Shown one piece after another: positions 18,264 to 26,799 of a stretch of DNA of 64,000 bases; position 1 is the first letter of the stretch, and the number at the start of each line of letters is the position of its first letter. The notes beneath the pieces are model-generated. The model was not told where the DNA came from. It did no database searches and saw only the letters and a program-made list of their open reading frames with translations. Position numbers and translations under genes: made by a program. This DNA comes from Candidatus Fermentibacterota bacterium. Lineage in GTDB: Bacteria > JAFGKV01. The DNA is taken from NCBI GenBank assembly GCA_016928395.1, contig JAFGKV010000114.1, forward strand, positions 28,181 through 92,180, written 5' to 3'.

Positions 18264-18327
18264 TGTAGGAGGGCCTTCAGGCCCGACGCATCTCGCTGTT
18301 CAGGCCCGGCATCCAGCAATGCTGGAT
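18264..18327. repeat. REP-like hairpin and adjacent 17-nt inverted repeat
   Basis: At 18264-18286 the sequence tgtaggagggccttcaggcc resembles the GTAGGAG-stem layout of REP sequences; its GGGCC-ttca-GGCCC stem is at 18271-18284. At 18311-18327, atccagca-a-tgctggat is a second hairpin. Both sit between the EamA gene and the convergent beta-helix gene. I saw no other copy of the first element in the window, so REP status is unproven. Confidence 0.35.
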
Positions 18328-18407
18328 CAGGCGCCATACAATGCGACGCAACCGTGGGGAGCACGACCTGGCCGGAATCACCCCTTTCGATCGAACTCCG
18401 GCGAGTC

Positions 18408-20012
18408 TCAGGGTGGTAAGGGTATGCCGAACTCACGCTCGCCGGCGCGGTGTGACCTGGCCATTTCCCATCCCTGCCCCTGCATCGCCATGACCAGATA
18501 CGACCATTCATCCCCCGGGTCGGCCACGCCCTGGACCGTGGACCACGTCGTGGTGCCGCCCGGCACCACTGCCACGCGAAAGAGGAAGTCCGACGCTGCA
18601 CCGGGAAGGAAGTACGCATCGTTGGCGGCCCCGAAGATCCAGTAGTGGTCTGAACCGGGGAGGTCGTTCCATGACAACTCCACGGTCGCGCCCATGAAGC
18701 GGGCCGAGAGGAAGAGCCGCGCTCCCGCAGGGAAGGCCCCCATGTCGGCGGCCGTCCCGTCGGGGTCGGCCGGGGAGGAGGGATCCCCCGCATTGATGCA
18801 GGGGGAGGGGAAATCCAGGTGAAAGTCACCGCTCGCGGGATCCATGAACACCGGGTCGAGGAGGAGATTGCCGTACACATCACATGAGTCACCGTTGGCA
18901 TTGACGAACGCCACAACGCCAAACCCAGGAGGAGGAGTGCCCGCGATCATCGCTCCTTCGTTGCCCCACACATCAGAGTAGCCGATGCCGGCCTGGCAGT
19001 ACCCCTCCAGAGAAAAAACACTCCCAGCTTCGTTCCCCTCGATGATGCAGTCGGTAACAACGATCGAGCCATCCATCAGCACAATGGCCCCGCCCGAGCT
19101 TACATTCCGTACGATGGTGGCGCGCTCGAGCTGAAGGACGGTGTAGGCCGACGAGATCGCTCCTCCCCACACCGCCGCCTGGTTGCCCGTGAGAAGGACA
19201 CAAGACATAGTGACCTCGTCGCTGCTGGTGAAACTGGCGCCGGCGCCGAAGGGGCTACTGTTGTCTCTGATTATCGTGAACTCGATCCTCGCCCGCGCGG
19301 CGCCGACATAGATGCCGCCGCCATCACCACTCGAATTGCCACAAATGGTACATCCCGCAATGAGCGGTGATGCCTCTCCCTCGACTGCGATTCCTCCCCC
19401 AGGACCCACCGCCACATTGTCGTGGATGAGGCATCCCTCAATCCGCGGCGTGCTGCCGCCATCGACATAGATCGCGCCCCCCGAACCAGCGGTATTGGCG
19501 AAGAACTCGCAGTCACGGAGGAGTGGGGCGCCGCCCTCGGCGTAGAACCCGGCGCCGTGGTTCCCCGCGTAGTTGGCGGTGAACACCATCTCTTCTAGCG
19601 TCGGTGAAGATCCAAGGCAGCGGACCCCGCCGCCGGAGCACCAGGGTCACGTGCCCGATGCGTGGCCGTTGCGGATCGTGAAACCCCGGATCACCGTGGT
19701 CGTGTCGACACCGCTGTACACGCCGAGAACCTGCTCCTCCCCTCCCCCATCCAGAATCGTCAACTGGGGGCCGTGGGTGCTCATGAGCTTGATCCCCTGC
19801 TTCATGAGAGGCCAGACTATGTTCTCAGGGTACACACCGGGAGCAACCAAAATGGTGTCGTACGACAGGGCGTACCACAGCGCAATGTCGATCTCATCGT
19901 GGTCACCGGGCACGTTGATGACGCGACCGTGAACAACGCCGCATACGGCCATGACGCCCAGAGAACACACCGTGATACTCTGTCGTATCCCTGCACGGTA
20001 GCGGCTGCGCAT
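18408..20012 (-). pseudogene. right-handed beta-helix secreted protein, interrupted by an in-frame TGA
   Basis: The 5' part (20012-19650) encodes a signal-like segment (IRQSITVCSLGVMAVCGVV) and NosD/pectate-lyase-like start (GRVINVPGDHDEIDIAL...TTVIRGFTIRNGHASGT). An in-frame TGA at 19649-19647 follows. The same frame then continues without further stops through PWCSGGGVRCLGSSPTLEEM, parallel beta-helix rungs (CLIHDNVAVGPGGGI, CTICGNSSGDGGGIYVG) and a C-terminal FN3-like domain ending GIPLPP. The rung phrasing before and after the stop fits one protein of about 534 residues. The stop is therefore a nonsense mutation, a readthrough site or a sequencing error. No clear ribosome site precedes ATG 20012. 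Confidence 0.7.
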
Positions 20013-20037
20013 CGTACGAACGACTCGGCAGCAAAAG

Positions 20038-20244
20038 CTATTCGGCGGCTGCCGCATGGCCGGCATCCTCCCCCTGAAGTCGGAGACGGAAGCGACCCCA
20101 CTCTCCCAGCGATACGATCACGTGGCCGTTGCGTCGCATTGCTTCGTCCCACACCCCCCGCTCCACCCACAGGGTAAGCGGGGGACTGGGCACAAACATG
20201 AACTTCTCAGGGTTGGGTGGCGCAACCGGCAGACCTACCGGCAT
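20038..20244 (-). CDS. small hypothetical ORF
   Basis: 68 codons with an ATG preceded by GAGGGG at a spacing of 8. It ends about 25 nt before the beta-helix gene on the same strand. The product (WVERGVWDEAMRRNGHVI near the middle) has no family I recognise and no signal or membrane segment. It could be chance; the ribosome site and same-strand packing are the only support. Confidence 0.25.
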   Translation of the reverse strand: MPVGLPVAPPNPEKFMFVPSPPLTLWVERGVWDEAMRRNGHVIVSLGEWGRFRLRLQGEDAGHAAAAE

Positions 20245-20373
20245 CTCTATCGCCCCTCATCACCCCACGACGACGAAGCGCTTCTCGATGGTGAGTACAC
20301 CACCGTGACTGCCAATCCAGCCCTTGAGCCATTCAGACTCGATGCACGCGGTGGGAGAGAGCATGAAGGATGA

Positions 20374-20907
20374 CTAGAGCGAGAGACGCACCACGGCCCC
20401 CAGCGTCACCGTGTCGGTGTCGATGTCTTCCTCCGTGTAGTGCATGTTCCACTTCTCGATACGGTAGTTGGCATTGATATCCAGACATATCTTCGGCAGA
20501 ATCTCCAGATCAACGCCGACCCGCAGTGGGAAGAAGGGATTCGGCGCCCATTCATCCCCCGCGCGGTAAATGCCTACGCCGATTCCTCCGTAGATCATGG
20601 GACCGACGAGGATCATGGCCTGGGGACCCCAGACGCGGTAGCCCGATTCGGCCGCGCCGTAGGTCTCGGGCATGATCAGAATATCCGCTTCGAAGGTGAC
20701 GAGCGGATTGGAGGAGTACTGATACGAGAGGATCCACGAGACACCATTGTCTTTGATGGAGGCTCCTTCGAGGGTCTCGACGTCGATCTCGTCGATGGTC
20801 TTCCAGTAGTGCAGCCCAGCCCCAATCTTGTGATGGCCCTGGGCATGCGCGGGCGTGATCAACACGACAACAGCGAGCCACGCTGCAACACCGATCGTCC
20901 TGCTCAT
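20374..20907 (-). CDS. small outer-membrane beta-barrel protein
   Basis: 177 aa. A clear signal peptide (RTIGVAAWLAVVVLITPAHA) is followed by alternating amphipathic strands (KIGAGLHYWKTID, GVSWILSYQYSSNP, LVTFEADILIMPE, YGGIGVGIYRAG, FPLRVGVDLEIL, VTLGAVVRLSL), the pattern of an eight-stranded OmpA/OmpW-type barrel without a C-terminal domain. Function is unknown; such proteins often aid envelope stability or small-molecule passage. The start follows AGGAGG at a spacing of five. Confidence 0.75.
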   Translation of the reverse strand: MSRTIGVAAWLAVVVLITPAHAQGHHKIGAGLHYWKTIDEIDVETLEGASIKDNGVSWILSYQYSSNPLVTFEADILIMPETYGAAESGYRVWGPQAMILVGPMIYGGIGVGIYRAGDEWAPNPFFPLRVGVDLEILPKICLDINANYRIEKWNMHYTEEDIDTDTVTLGAVVRLSL

Positions 20908-21272
20908 CCATTCCTCCTGGTGAGAGATTCAGAGAAGATCGCCAATCCGCCGCCGCCGTCAAGCCGGAGGCTTCTACGTGGTTGGCTCACGCCCCTCGTT
21001 CTTTCCCCACAGGGTACGTTCGAAGAGGACAACACAGCGGGAGAATGAAGGATGAGAGGAAAGGTTGACCCGCGGCATCACACGGCACCCACAGGGGAGA
21101 ACCGGGAGAGGAGAAATCGCTGAGGCAGAGATGAAGGAACTCAAGACAGCGAGCTTCGAAGAGCAAAGTGGCGAACGTCAAGAACGGAATGTGAACGCTT
21201 CATCCCAGCCTAAAGCGCTACGCCGTGTGACACGCATCCCCCAACCGCAGACTGTGTCACACGGTCAGACAC

Positions 21273-21361
21273 TGGCGGAGGGGGTGGGATTCGAACCCAC
21301 GGACCCCAGAGGGGTCAACGGTTTTCGAGACCGCCCCGTTCAACCGCTCCGGCACCCCTCC
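21273..21361 (-). tRNA. tRNA-Ser(CGA)
   Basis: The minus strand folds as a class II tRNA with a GGAGGGG/CCCCTCC acceptor stem, a long variable arm, T-arm GGGTTCGAATCCC and an encoded CCA. The anticodon loop gives CGA, reading UCG. The 5' 47 nt overlap the 3' end of tadA. Confidence 0.9.
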
Positions 21362-21830
21362 GCTTGGCTTCCTCACGCATCTGGGAGAAGAAGCGGCGCA
21401 TCAACGCTTCAACCTCCTCCCCCATCGCGCCTGTTCGCACGGTCAGCCTACCGGCCACACGCGCGTACGCAATCACGTCTATCGTCGACCCGCAGGCGCC
21501 CATGGTCGGATCGACAGCACCATACACGAGAGTACCGACTCTCGCCAGCAACGCGGCCCCTGCGCACATGGCGCACGGTTCCAGCGTCACGTACAGCGTC
21601 GCGCCGGGCATTCGCCAAGAACCAAGGGCAGACCCCGCGGCTCCCAAGGCAATGATCTCGGCATGGGCAGTCGGATCACACAGTGACTCACACTGGTTGT
21701 GCCCCCGACCTACAATGAGGCCATCGTGCACGACAACGGCACCCACCGGAACCTCTCCTTCCCTGCGGGCGCACTCCGCCTCTCGGAACGCCTCACGCAT
21801 CCATCTCGTATCAGAGGATGAGTCGTTCAC
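21315..21830 (-). CDS. tadA: tRNA adenosine(34) deaminase
   Basis: 171 aa. It deaminates A34 of tRNA-Arg(ACG) to inosine, allowing one tRNA to read CGU, CGC and CGA. Zinc ligands and the catalytic Glu are present: HAE (56-58) and PCAMC (85-89), with the surrounding MGACGSTIDV that recognises the substrate loop. The last 15 or so codons (KRRGAGAVERGGLENR) lie inside the tRNA-Ser gene, so the C-terminal tail is fixed by tRNA sequence and probably disordered. Its substrate tRNA-Arg(ACG) is encoded directly upstream on the same strand. Confidence 0.93.
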   Translation of the reverse strand: MNDSSSDTRWMREAFREAECARREGEVPVGAVVVHDGLIVGRGHNQCESLCDPTAHAEIIALGAAGSALGSWRMPGATLYVTLEPCAMCAGAALLARVGTLVYGAVDPTMGACGSTIDVIAYARVAGRLTVRTGAMGEEVEALMRRFFSQMREEAKRRGAGAVERGGLENR

Positions 21831-21868
21831 GGGCGGGATCCGAGAGACGAAGGGAAGGTCAGGCAGGC

Positions 21869-21945
21869 TGGTACGCCCAGGAGGAGTCGAACCCCCAGCC
21901 TTCTGGTCCGTAGCCAGACGCTCTGTCCAGTTGAGCTATGGGCGC
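21869..21945 (-). tRNA. tRNA-Arg(ACG)
   Basis: The minus strand begins GCGCCCAUAGCUCAACUGGA, has an anticodon stem TCTGG/CCAGA with loop CTACGGA (anticodon ACG), T-arm GGGGTTCGACTCC and ends ...TGGGCGTACCA with encoded CCA. A34 is the substrate of TadA, whose gene follows at once. The only weak pair is G1-U72. Confidence 0.92.
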
Positions 21946-22030
21946 ACGAAGAATGCGAGAGCAATGTGCGGCAATGAAGCCTGTCTGTCAACACCTCAAT
22001 CTCCATACCGGATGATGCTGTACAGAGTAC

Positions 22031-22732
22031 CTAGACAGGGTGAAGACTGCTCCGCCCACTGGGCCGCACGCAGCCGGGTATCGGATCCTCGCCTGCGCAG
22101 CGCAAACCATTCTGCCCGGAACCCAGGCCGCGGGTGGTCACGAGCCTTCCGACAGTTTCCCTGATCTGGGCGGCGATTACCCGCCCCTCGGCCGCCGCAT
22201 TCACTACCACGGCATTGGGAATCCTGGCGACCCATTCAAGGTACATCCTGCGGACGATCACGAGGTAGTCGAGCCGCTCAAAAGGGTCCGCAGAGCGATG
22301 CTTCCGAATGCGGGCCAACGCCGCGTTGGGTTCGATATCGAAGAGAAACGTCACATCGGCCAGCGGTGAGAATCTGATGCAACGTCTCAGGATCTCCTCA
22401 GGGTCGAGGCCCAGTGCCCCCTGGTACGCCACCGAAGAAAGGTAGTGACGATCCAACAGCACCACGACTCCCTGGGCCAGAAGGGGCCGTATGACCGACC
22501 GTGCCTGTTCTCGCCTGTCCCGGAGGAAAAGGGCAAGCTCCGTCTCCGGTGATAGCCGGCGATGGGCATGGGTCGCCCTTCGAAGCATCCGTCCCGCCAG
22601 TGAGTCCGAGGGTTGTGCTAACATGGCGCAGCGGGCACCCTGCTCGGCAAGCCAGCCGGCCAGCATCTCCCGCTGGGTGCTCTTGCCCGAGCCATCGATA
22701 CCCTCGAAGACAACCAGGATTCCTCTATCCAT
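22031..22732 (-). CDS. tmk: thymidylate kinase
   Basis: 233 aa. It phosphorylates dTMP to dTDP in dTTP synthesis. It has the P-loop FEGIDGSGKST (about 8-18), the DRHYLSSVAYQG motif (DRY-type, here with His), and a typical LID/C-terminal domain. The last 25 or so residues (GLGSGQNGLRCAGEDP onward) go past the usual end of the family and are low in conservation. ATG 22732 is chosen at the P-loop strand with GGGA just upstream; a TTG seven codons earlier is possible. It is divergent from the aminotransferase gene. Confidence 0.9.
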   Translation of the reverse strand: MDRGILVVFEGIDGSGKSTQREMLAGWLAEQGARCAMLAQPSDSLAGRMLRRATHAHRRLSPETELALFLRDRREQARSVIRPLLAQGVVVLLDRHYLSSVAYQGALGLDPEEILRRCIRFSPLADVTFLFDIEPNAALARIRKHRSADPFERLDYLVIVRRMYLEWVARIPNAVVVNAAAEGRVIAAQIRETVGRLVTTRGLGSGQNGLRCAGEDPIPGCVRPSGRSSLHPV

Positions 22733-22915
22733 GATACGTTCCCATTTCGCCAATGCTTCTCATCATCACCGCGCATGAATCGAGCCGCCAATGTACCCGC
22801 CAGCCGCATGGTGACAAGGGTCACCGCAGAGGGGTTGACGACTGGCCATGGGCCGCCGACATTGGTGGTTTCGCATCGGCCAACGTTCACTCATCTGGAA
22901 CGAGTGAGGTACTCC

Positions 22916-24121
22916 GTGCATCTTGCTGAACGTGTGTCAAGAATACAGCCGTCCCTGACCCTCGAGCTCTCGGCAAAGGCGTCAGCCTTGGCCAAAGCCG
23001 GTGAACCAGTCATCAATCTCACGGTGGGGGAACCCGACTTCCCCACTCCGCGCCACATCCGCCAGGCAGCCATCGCCGCCATGGAGAAGGGCCTGACCAA
23101 GTATACGGCCAGTGCAGGCATCATCGACCTGCGCACGGCGGTGGCGTCTTTGCTGAACACCAAGTGGGGCAGCGTTTACGAACCTCGCAACATCGTGATT
23201 ACCTCAGGTGCCAAGGAGGCCTTGGCCAATACGGTGCTCGCGACATGCCAGCAAGGAGATGAGATCCTCATTCCTGCTCCTTACTGGCTCAGCTATCCCG
23301 AAATGGCACGGCTCGCCCATGCGACGCCCGTGACTATCCCGACGGGTCTGGCCGACGGCTTCAAACTGACGCCGGAGGCACTGGAGGCCGCCATCACACC
23401 ACGATCGCGCCTGATCATGCTCAACTCCCCGTCCAATCCCACCGGTGTCGCCTACAATCGAGGCGAGTTGGAGGCGCTGATCCCGGTGATCCTCAATCAT
23501 GAGCTCTGGGTCCTATCAGACGAGATTTACAGTCGGCTGCTCTACGAGGGCCGGCCCCACTTCTCACTGGCATCTCATCCGGAAGTCCGCGACCGTCTCA
23601 TTCTCGTCGACGGGTGGTCAAAGGCATACGCCATGACGGGATGGCGAATCGGCTTTCTTGCCGCTCCCCCGGAGGTGAGTTCCGCGGTTATCCGGATGCA
23701 GAGCCACACGACGTCGCACCCATCCAGCATCTCCCAATGGGCCGCGTTGGCAGCGCTCACGGGGCCTGAGGATGAACTCAATGCCATGGTGAAAGAGTTC
23801 GAACGCCGCCGCAACATGGCCTACGAGAAGCTCTGCACTATCCCTGAACTGCCCACGAGAAAACCCGAGGGCGCCTTCTACCTGTTTGCCGATGCCTCAG
23901 CCTACCTCGGTGGCGAGCATAATGGAGTTCGCATTGACACCTCGCTGTTGCTGTGCGAATACCTGCTTGAGTCGCAGCGACTGGCCATCGTCCCGGGTTC
24001 GGTGTTCGGTGCGGAAGGATTCATCAGGCTCAGCTACGCCGCTCGCTACGATCGTGTCGCCGAAGGGATCGAGCGACTCGCCAAAGGCCTTGCGGCGCTG
24101 AGACTAACCCCTCGGAGTTGA
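22916..24121 (+). CDS. class I aminotransferase, aspartate type
   Basis: 401 aa, PLP-dependent. It has the Iab/AspC-like start LSAKASALAKAGEPVINLTV GEPDFPTP, split here as LTVGEPDFPTP; the substrate segment SPSNPTGVAYN; and PLP lysine motif DGWSKAYAMTGWRIG with Lys at about 235. The expected reaction is aspartate or aromatic amino acid with 2-oxoglutarate; subfamily cannot be settled by eye. GTG 22916 follows GAGGT at a spacing of five, whereas the longer open frame has a low-complexity start. No operon partner follows. Confidence 0.88.
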   Translation: MHLAERVSRIQPSLTLELSAKASALAKAGEPVINLTVGEPDFPTPRHIRQAAIAAMEKGLTKYTASAGIIDLRTAVASLLNTKWGSVYEPRNIVITSGAKEALANTVLATCQQGDEILIPAPYWLSYPEMARLAHATPVTIPTGLADGFKLTPEALEAAITPRSRLIMLNSPSNPTGVAYNRGELEALIPVILNHELWVLSDEIYSRLLYEGRPHFSLASHPEVRDRLILVDGWSKAYAMTGWRIGFLAAPPEVSSAVIRMQSHTTSHPSSISQWAALAALTGPEDELNAMVKEFERRRNMAYEKLCTIPELPTRKPEGAFYLFADASAYLGGEHNGVRIDTSLLLCEYLLESQRLAIVPGSVFGAEGFIRLSYAARYDRVAEGIERLAKGLAALRLTPRS

Positions 24122-24483
24122 GAGGGCCCCGCGATAGGGTTCAGGGGTCAGTCGGGCCTTCGGGTTCCGCTGCGCTCCGCAGTTCTCAGTTGTCGGTTCT
24201 CAGTCAAGCCTGAACTGCCGACCGCCGGCTGACAAGAGCTCGGTGTCGGTATCCCTTTCGCTATCGGAATCGACGAGCCCCGCCTATTCGATCACGAACC
24301 CGATTACGATAGCGCTTGGCGCGGAATCGCAGGCCGCCTACTCTCGGGCAAAGGTTTCGGGTTCAGAACTACCCCGGCTGCACCAAGGCTTACTGCTCGC
24401 TTCCCGTCGACACGCTTACCCTGGAGCGGGACGCCTGCGAACCGTAAACCGTCAACGGTGAACGGCCGGCGATGCCGCCGCCT
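24122..24483. other. intergenic region with no recognised gene
   Basis: 362 nt. It contains a short imperfect repeat of gttctcagt/gtcggttctcagt and Cg-taccg/cgat-rich degenerate simple sequence from about 24240. I see no RNA gene or coding signal here. Confidence 0.4.
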
Positions 24484-24804
24484 CTACACACTTTCGATCA
24501 TGACGGCGGTGCCGTAGGCCAGAATCTCGGCGGCGCCGCTCATCACCGAGGTCGTGCTGAAGCGTAGACCCACCACCGCATTCGCCCCAAGCTGGGCAGC
24601 ATTCTCCACCATGCGATCGATGGCCTGTTCCCGTGACTCCGCAATCATCTGCGTGTACTCCTCGATCTCACCGCCGGTGATGTTCTTGATGGATGCAATA
24701 ATGTCCTTGCCAATGCTTTTGGCCCGTATCGTATTGCCCTTCACCAGACCCAGCGCTTTGATGATTCTGTATCCCGCCAGAGACTCAGTGGTCGCCACGA
24801 TCAT
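24484..24804 (-). CDS. YbjQ/UPF0145 family protein
   Basis: 106 aa, matching the usual size of the family. It reads LAGYRIIKALGLVKGNTIRA, AKSIGKDIIASIKNITGGEI and ANAVVGLRFSTTSVM, which is the YbjQ signature. The biochemical role is unknown; the family forms oligomers. ATG 24804 overlaps the anti-sigma stop (ATGA) and follows AAGGAG, so it belongs to the sigma operon. The longer open frame is out of frame with coding signal. Confidence 0.88.
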   Translation of the reverse strand: MIVATTESLAGYRIIKALGLVKGNTIRAKSIGKDIIASIKNITGGEIEEYTQMIAESREQAIDRMVENAAQLGANAVVGLRFSTTSVMSGAAEILAYGTAVMIESV

Positions 24805-25247
24805 CGCCGTATCTCCTTGTACCGATCGTACCGGTAGGTGAGCATCTTCTCTCGGACGGTTGACACGGTGAGCACAATGAACCCCAGTGCGAGCAAGGTG
24901 CAGCCTCCCCGGAGTACGAGGGGAACATCTGCCCTGCTCAGCCAATCCCGGCACAACTCCCAGGCCCCGTAGCACAGGAGAAGGATGGCTCCCAATCCAG
25001 CGACAACATAGCCTGCGCTGCGTTCCAGCCGGTTGTAGAGCTGGTTCCAGTGTGCATCCCACGCCTCGTCGGACAGGCGGGGCAGAGACACCCTCTTCAT
25101 AAGTCCCTCCAAATGCCGAAGCTCGGCCAACTCCCGCGAACACCGCGGGCAATGATCCAGGTGAGCGAGCAACTCCTCTCTCTGTTCTACCGTCAGTTGC
25201 CCATCGAGTAATCCGCTCAGAAGAACGCTGGCAGCGTCACAGGTCAT
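24801..25247 (-). CDS. zinc anti-sigma factor
   Basis: 148 aa. It starts with a zf-HC2 (ZAS) domain with HLDHCPRC, that is HxxxCxxC at residues 29, 33 and 36. Two membrane helices follow (YVVAGLGAILLLCYGAW; a second near LLALGFIVLTVSTV). It should bind and hold the ECF sigma factor at the membrane, released by a signal. ATG 25247 overlaps the sigma stop (TAATG) and follows GGAGGAG. The gene order sigma, anti-sigma is the norm. Confidence 0.88.
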   Translation of the reverse strand: MTCDAASVLLSGLLDGQLTVEQREELLAHLDHCPRCSRELAELRHLEGLMKRVSLPRLSDEAWDAHWNQLYNRLERSAGYVVAGLGAILLLCYGAWELCRDWLSRADVPLVLRGGCTLLALGFIVLTVSTVREKMLTYRYDRYKEIRR

Positions 25248-25819
25248 TACTCCTCCTTCCACGCGGCCATTGCCGTAGCCAGCGCCTTTCTGGCGTGATG
25301 CAGTCGCGACATGACCGTGCCTATGGGGCATCCAAGACTCTGCGCTATCTCATCATATGACAGATCCTGGAAATGCCTCAGGAGGATGATCTCCCGGTGA
25401 TCCGGGGAGAGCGATGTCATTGCCCTGGAGAGGTCGTGCCTGATCTCGACGATGCGCGGAGAATCATCAAGGGTTCCCCCGAGCCGTTCATCAAACTCCA
25501 CAGTCTCACGATCCCTGCTCCGTCGAGCCAGCCGCGACATGCAGCGGTTGCGCACGATGGCATAGAGCCACGGGAAAAACGGCGAGCCCTGGCGAAAACG
25601 TGGTAGTGCCCGCCACGCACGGATGAATGACTCCTGTGTCACCTCAAGAGCGTCGTCCTCGTTGAGTACAAGACCTGAGGCAATGGCGTATACCCGTGGA
25701 GCGTACATGCGATACAACTCTCCGAATGCATCCTTATCGCCCGCGACGGCCGCACCGACAAGCATGGATTCACGTTCGCCAAGCCTCATCGCGGCCGACG
25801 GGCCAGCCTGTTCTTCCAC
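25247..25819 (-). CDS. ECF-type RNA polymerase sigma factor
   Basis: 190 aa. The sigma-2 region (ALEVTQESFIRAWRALPRFR, PWLYAIVRNRCMSRLARR) recognises the -10 element, and the sigma-4 helix-turn-helix (LSYDEIAQSLGCPIGTVMSR) the -35. It lacks sigma-1.1 and 3, as ECF types do. GTG 25819 follows AGGAGG. It is translationally coupled to the anti-sigma gene. The group cannot be given without a comparison. Confidence 0.92.
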   Translation of the reverse strand: MEEQAGPSAAMRLGERESMLVGAAVAGDKDAFGELYRMYAPRVYAIASGLVLNEDDALEVTQESFIRAWRALPRFRQGSPFFPWLYAIVRNRCMSRLARRSRDRETVEFDERLGGTLDDSPRIVEIRHDLSRAMTSLSPDHREIILLRHFQDLSYDEIAQSLGCPIGTVMSRLHHARKALATAMAAWKEE

Positions 25820-26189
25820 CAGCCCTCCTCCCTCTTCTCGATCACTAGAGAACTACCCCGCGCACGCCGTGCCTATTCTCACCAGAGAACCTCCGGCGCT
25901 CGTTGAGGGAAAGACGCCCTCTGGCAAGACATCTAATGGCAGGGGCTCTCTTTCGGCATCTCAGTGCCCCGCGAGTGCGCACACAGCAACCTGGAGTCAG
26001 ATGTGTCGCCTCCTCACCCGGCGCCAACACCCAGCGATCTCTTCGCAGGACGCCAGATCCCGACTTCGTACTCAGCAACGAGACGCCGAAAGAGCGGGAC
26101 GGAAGGCATTTACAACGCTGCGCACAAGGCCGTGCCGAGGCCCACGCCCGACGCCACCGAGAACGCGGAAACCGACCCTCCCTATGGGG
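25820..26189. promoter_or_regulatory. intergenic region upstream of the sigma operon
   Basis: 370 nt holding the promoter for the sigma gene. No coding signal, RNA gene or clear repeat is seen, and no autoregulatory -35/-10 pair is recognisable by eye. Confidence 0.3.
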
Positions 26190-26657
26190 CTATCGTTTTG
26201 TGGAGTCACCCTGTGGCGGCGTGAGGTCTTCCTTGGGTACGCCCATGGTCTCCGTGGATGCCATGAAGACCAGCCTTGACAGATTCACCGCTCGGGCCTT
26301 CCACTCCGCACCATCCCTGGCGAAACCAAAAAACCAATCGTTCCCCCAAAGAATACCTTGCTTTGTCTTTCCGTCTTGAAGGGTGATGGTGATGGCCATC
26401 TTGCGCCCATCCCGATCGCTGCGGGCAAAGGCTATGGTCGAGATCTCTTCGTATGGAATCTTAGGACGGGCGTCGCCGTCGATGAAGCAGAGGATGCGGA
26501 CAAAACCTCGGTCCAACGCCTCGTGGAAATCGAAGACCGTGTCAACCCTACCGTCAGCGTAGGTGACTTCGACATCAAATGTCGCCTCCGAGGCCACGAT
26601 AGTCGTGGACCCGGTGGCTCCGAGAATGGCGATCGCAAGCAAGACAGAGCGGTGCAA
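26190..26657 (-). CDS. secreted protein of unknown function
   Basis: 155 aa. Its signal peptide (SVLLAIAILGATGSTTIVAS) is followed by a compact beta-rich domain (TFDVEVTYADGRVDTVFDF, FVRILCFIDGDARPKIPYEE, AITITLQDGKTKQGILWG). The family is not recognised. The start is a TTG with AAGGAGG at a spacing of six. It is in line with the HD and HEAT genes on the same strand but has a 140-nt gap. Confidence 0.65.
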   Translation of the reverse strand: MHRSVLLAIAILGATGSTTIVASEATFDVEVTYADGRVDTVFDFHEALDRGFVRILCFIDGDARPKIPYEEISTIAFARSDRDGRKMAITITLQDGKTKQGILWGNDWFFGFARDGAEWKARAVNLSRLVFMASTETMGVPKEDLTPPQGDSTKR

Positions 26658-26799
26658 GGACTTCCTCCTTCCGAAGACAAGTCAGTGTTCCTCCCGTCAT
26701 TCGCGCCAGGAGGACACTCTTGTTGATGAGCTCGGCATGCAAGATAGTCGGCGAGGCCGCAGCGTTCCAGATCCGCCACCTCGGCGCGTCCACGCCAAT

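Noticed and set aside
19647-19649. TGA as a sense codon genome-wide
   Set aside because: TGA is the normal stop of several clear genes here (for example exbD, tonB, the ABC exporter halves), so the code is standard.
25903-26379. 158-codon open frame upstream of the sigma gene
   Set aside because: No ribosome site, Arg-rich low-complexity product, and it overlaps the end of the secreted-protein gene.
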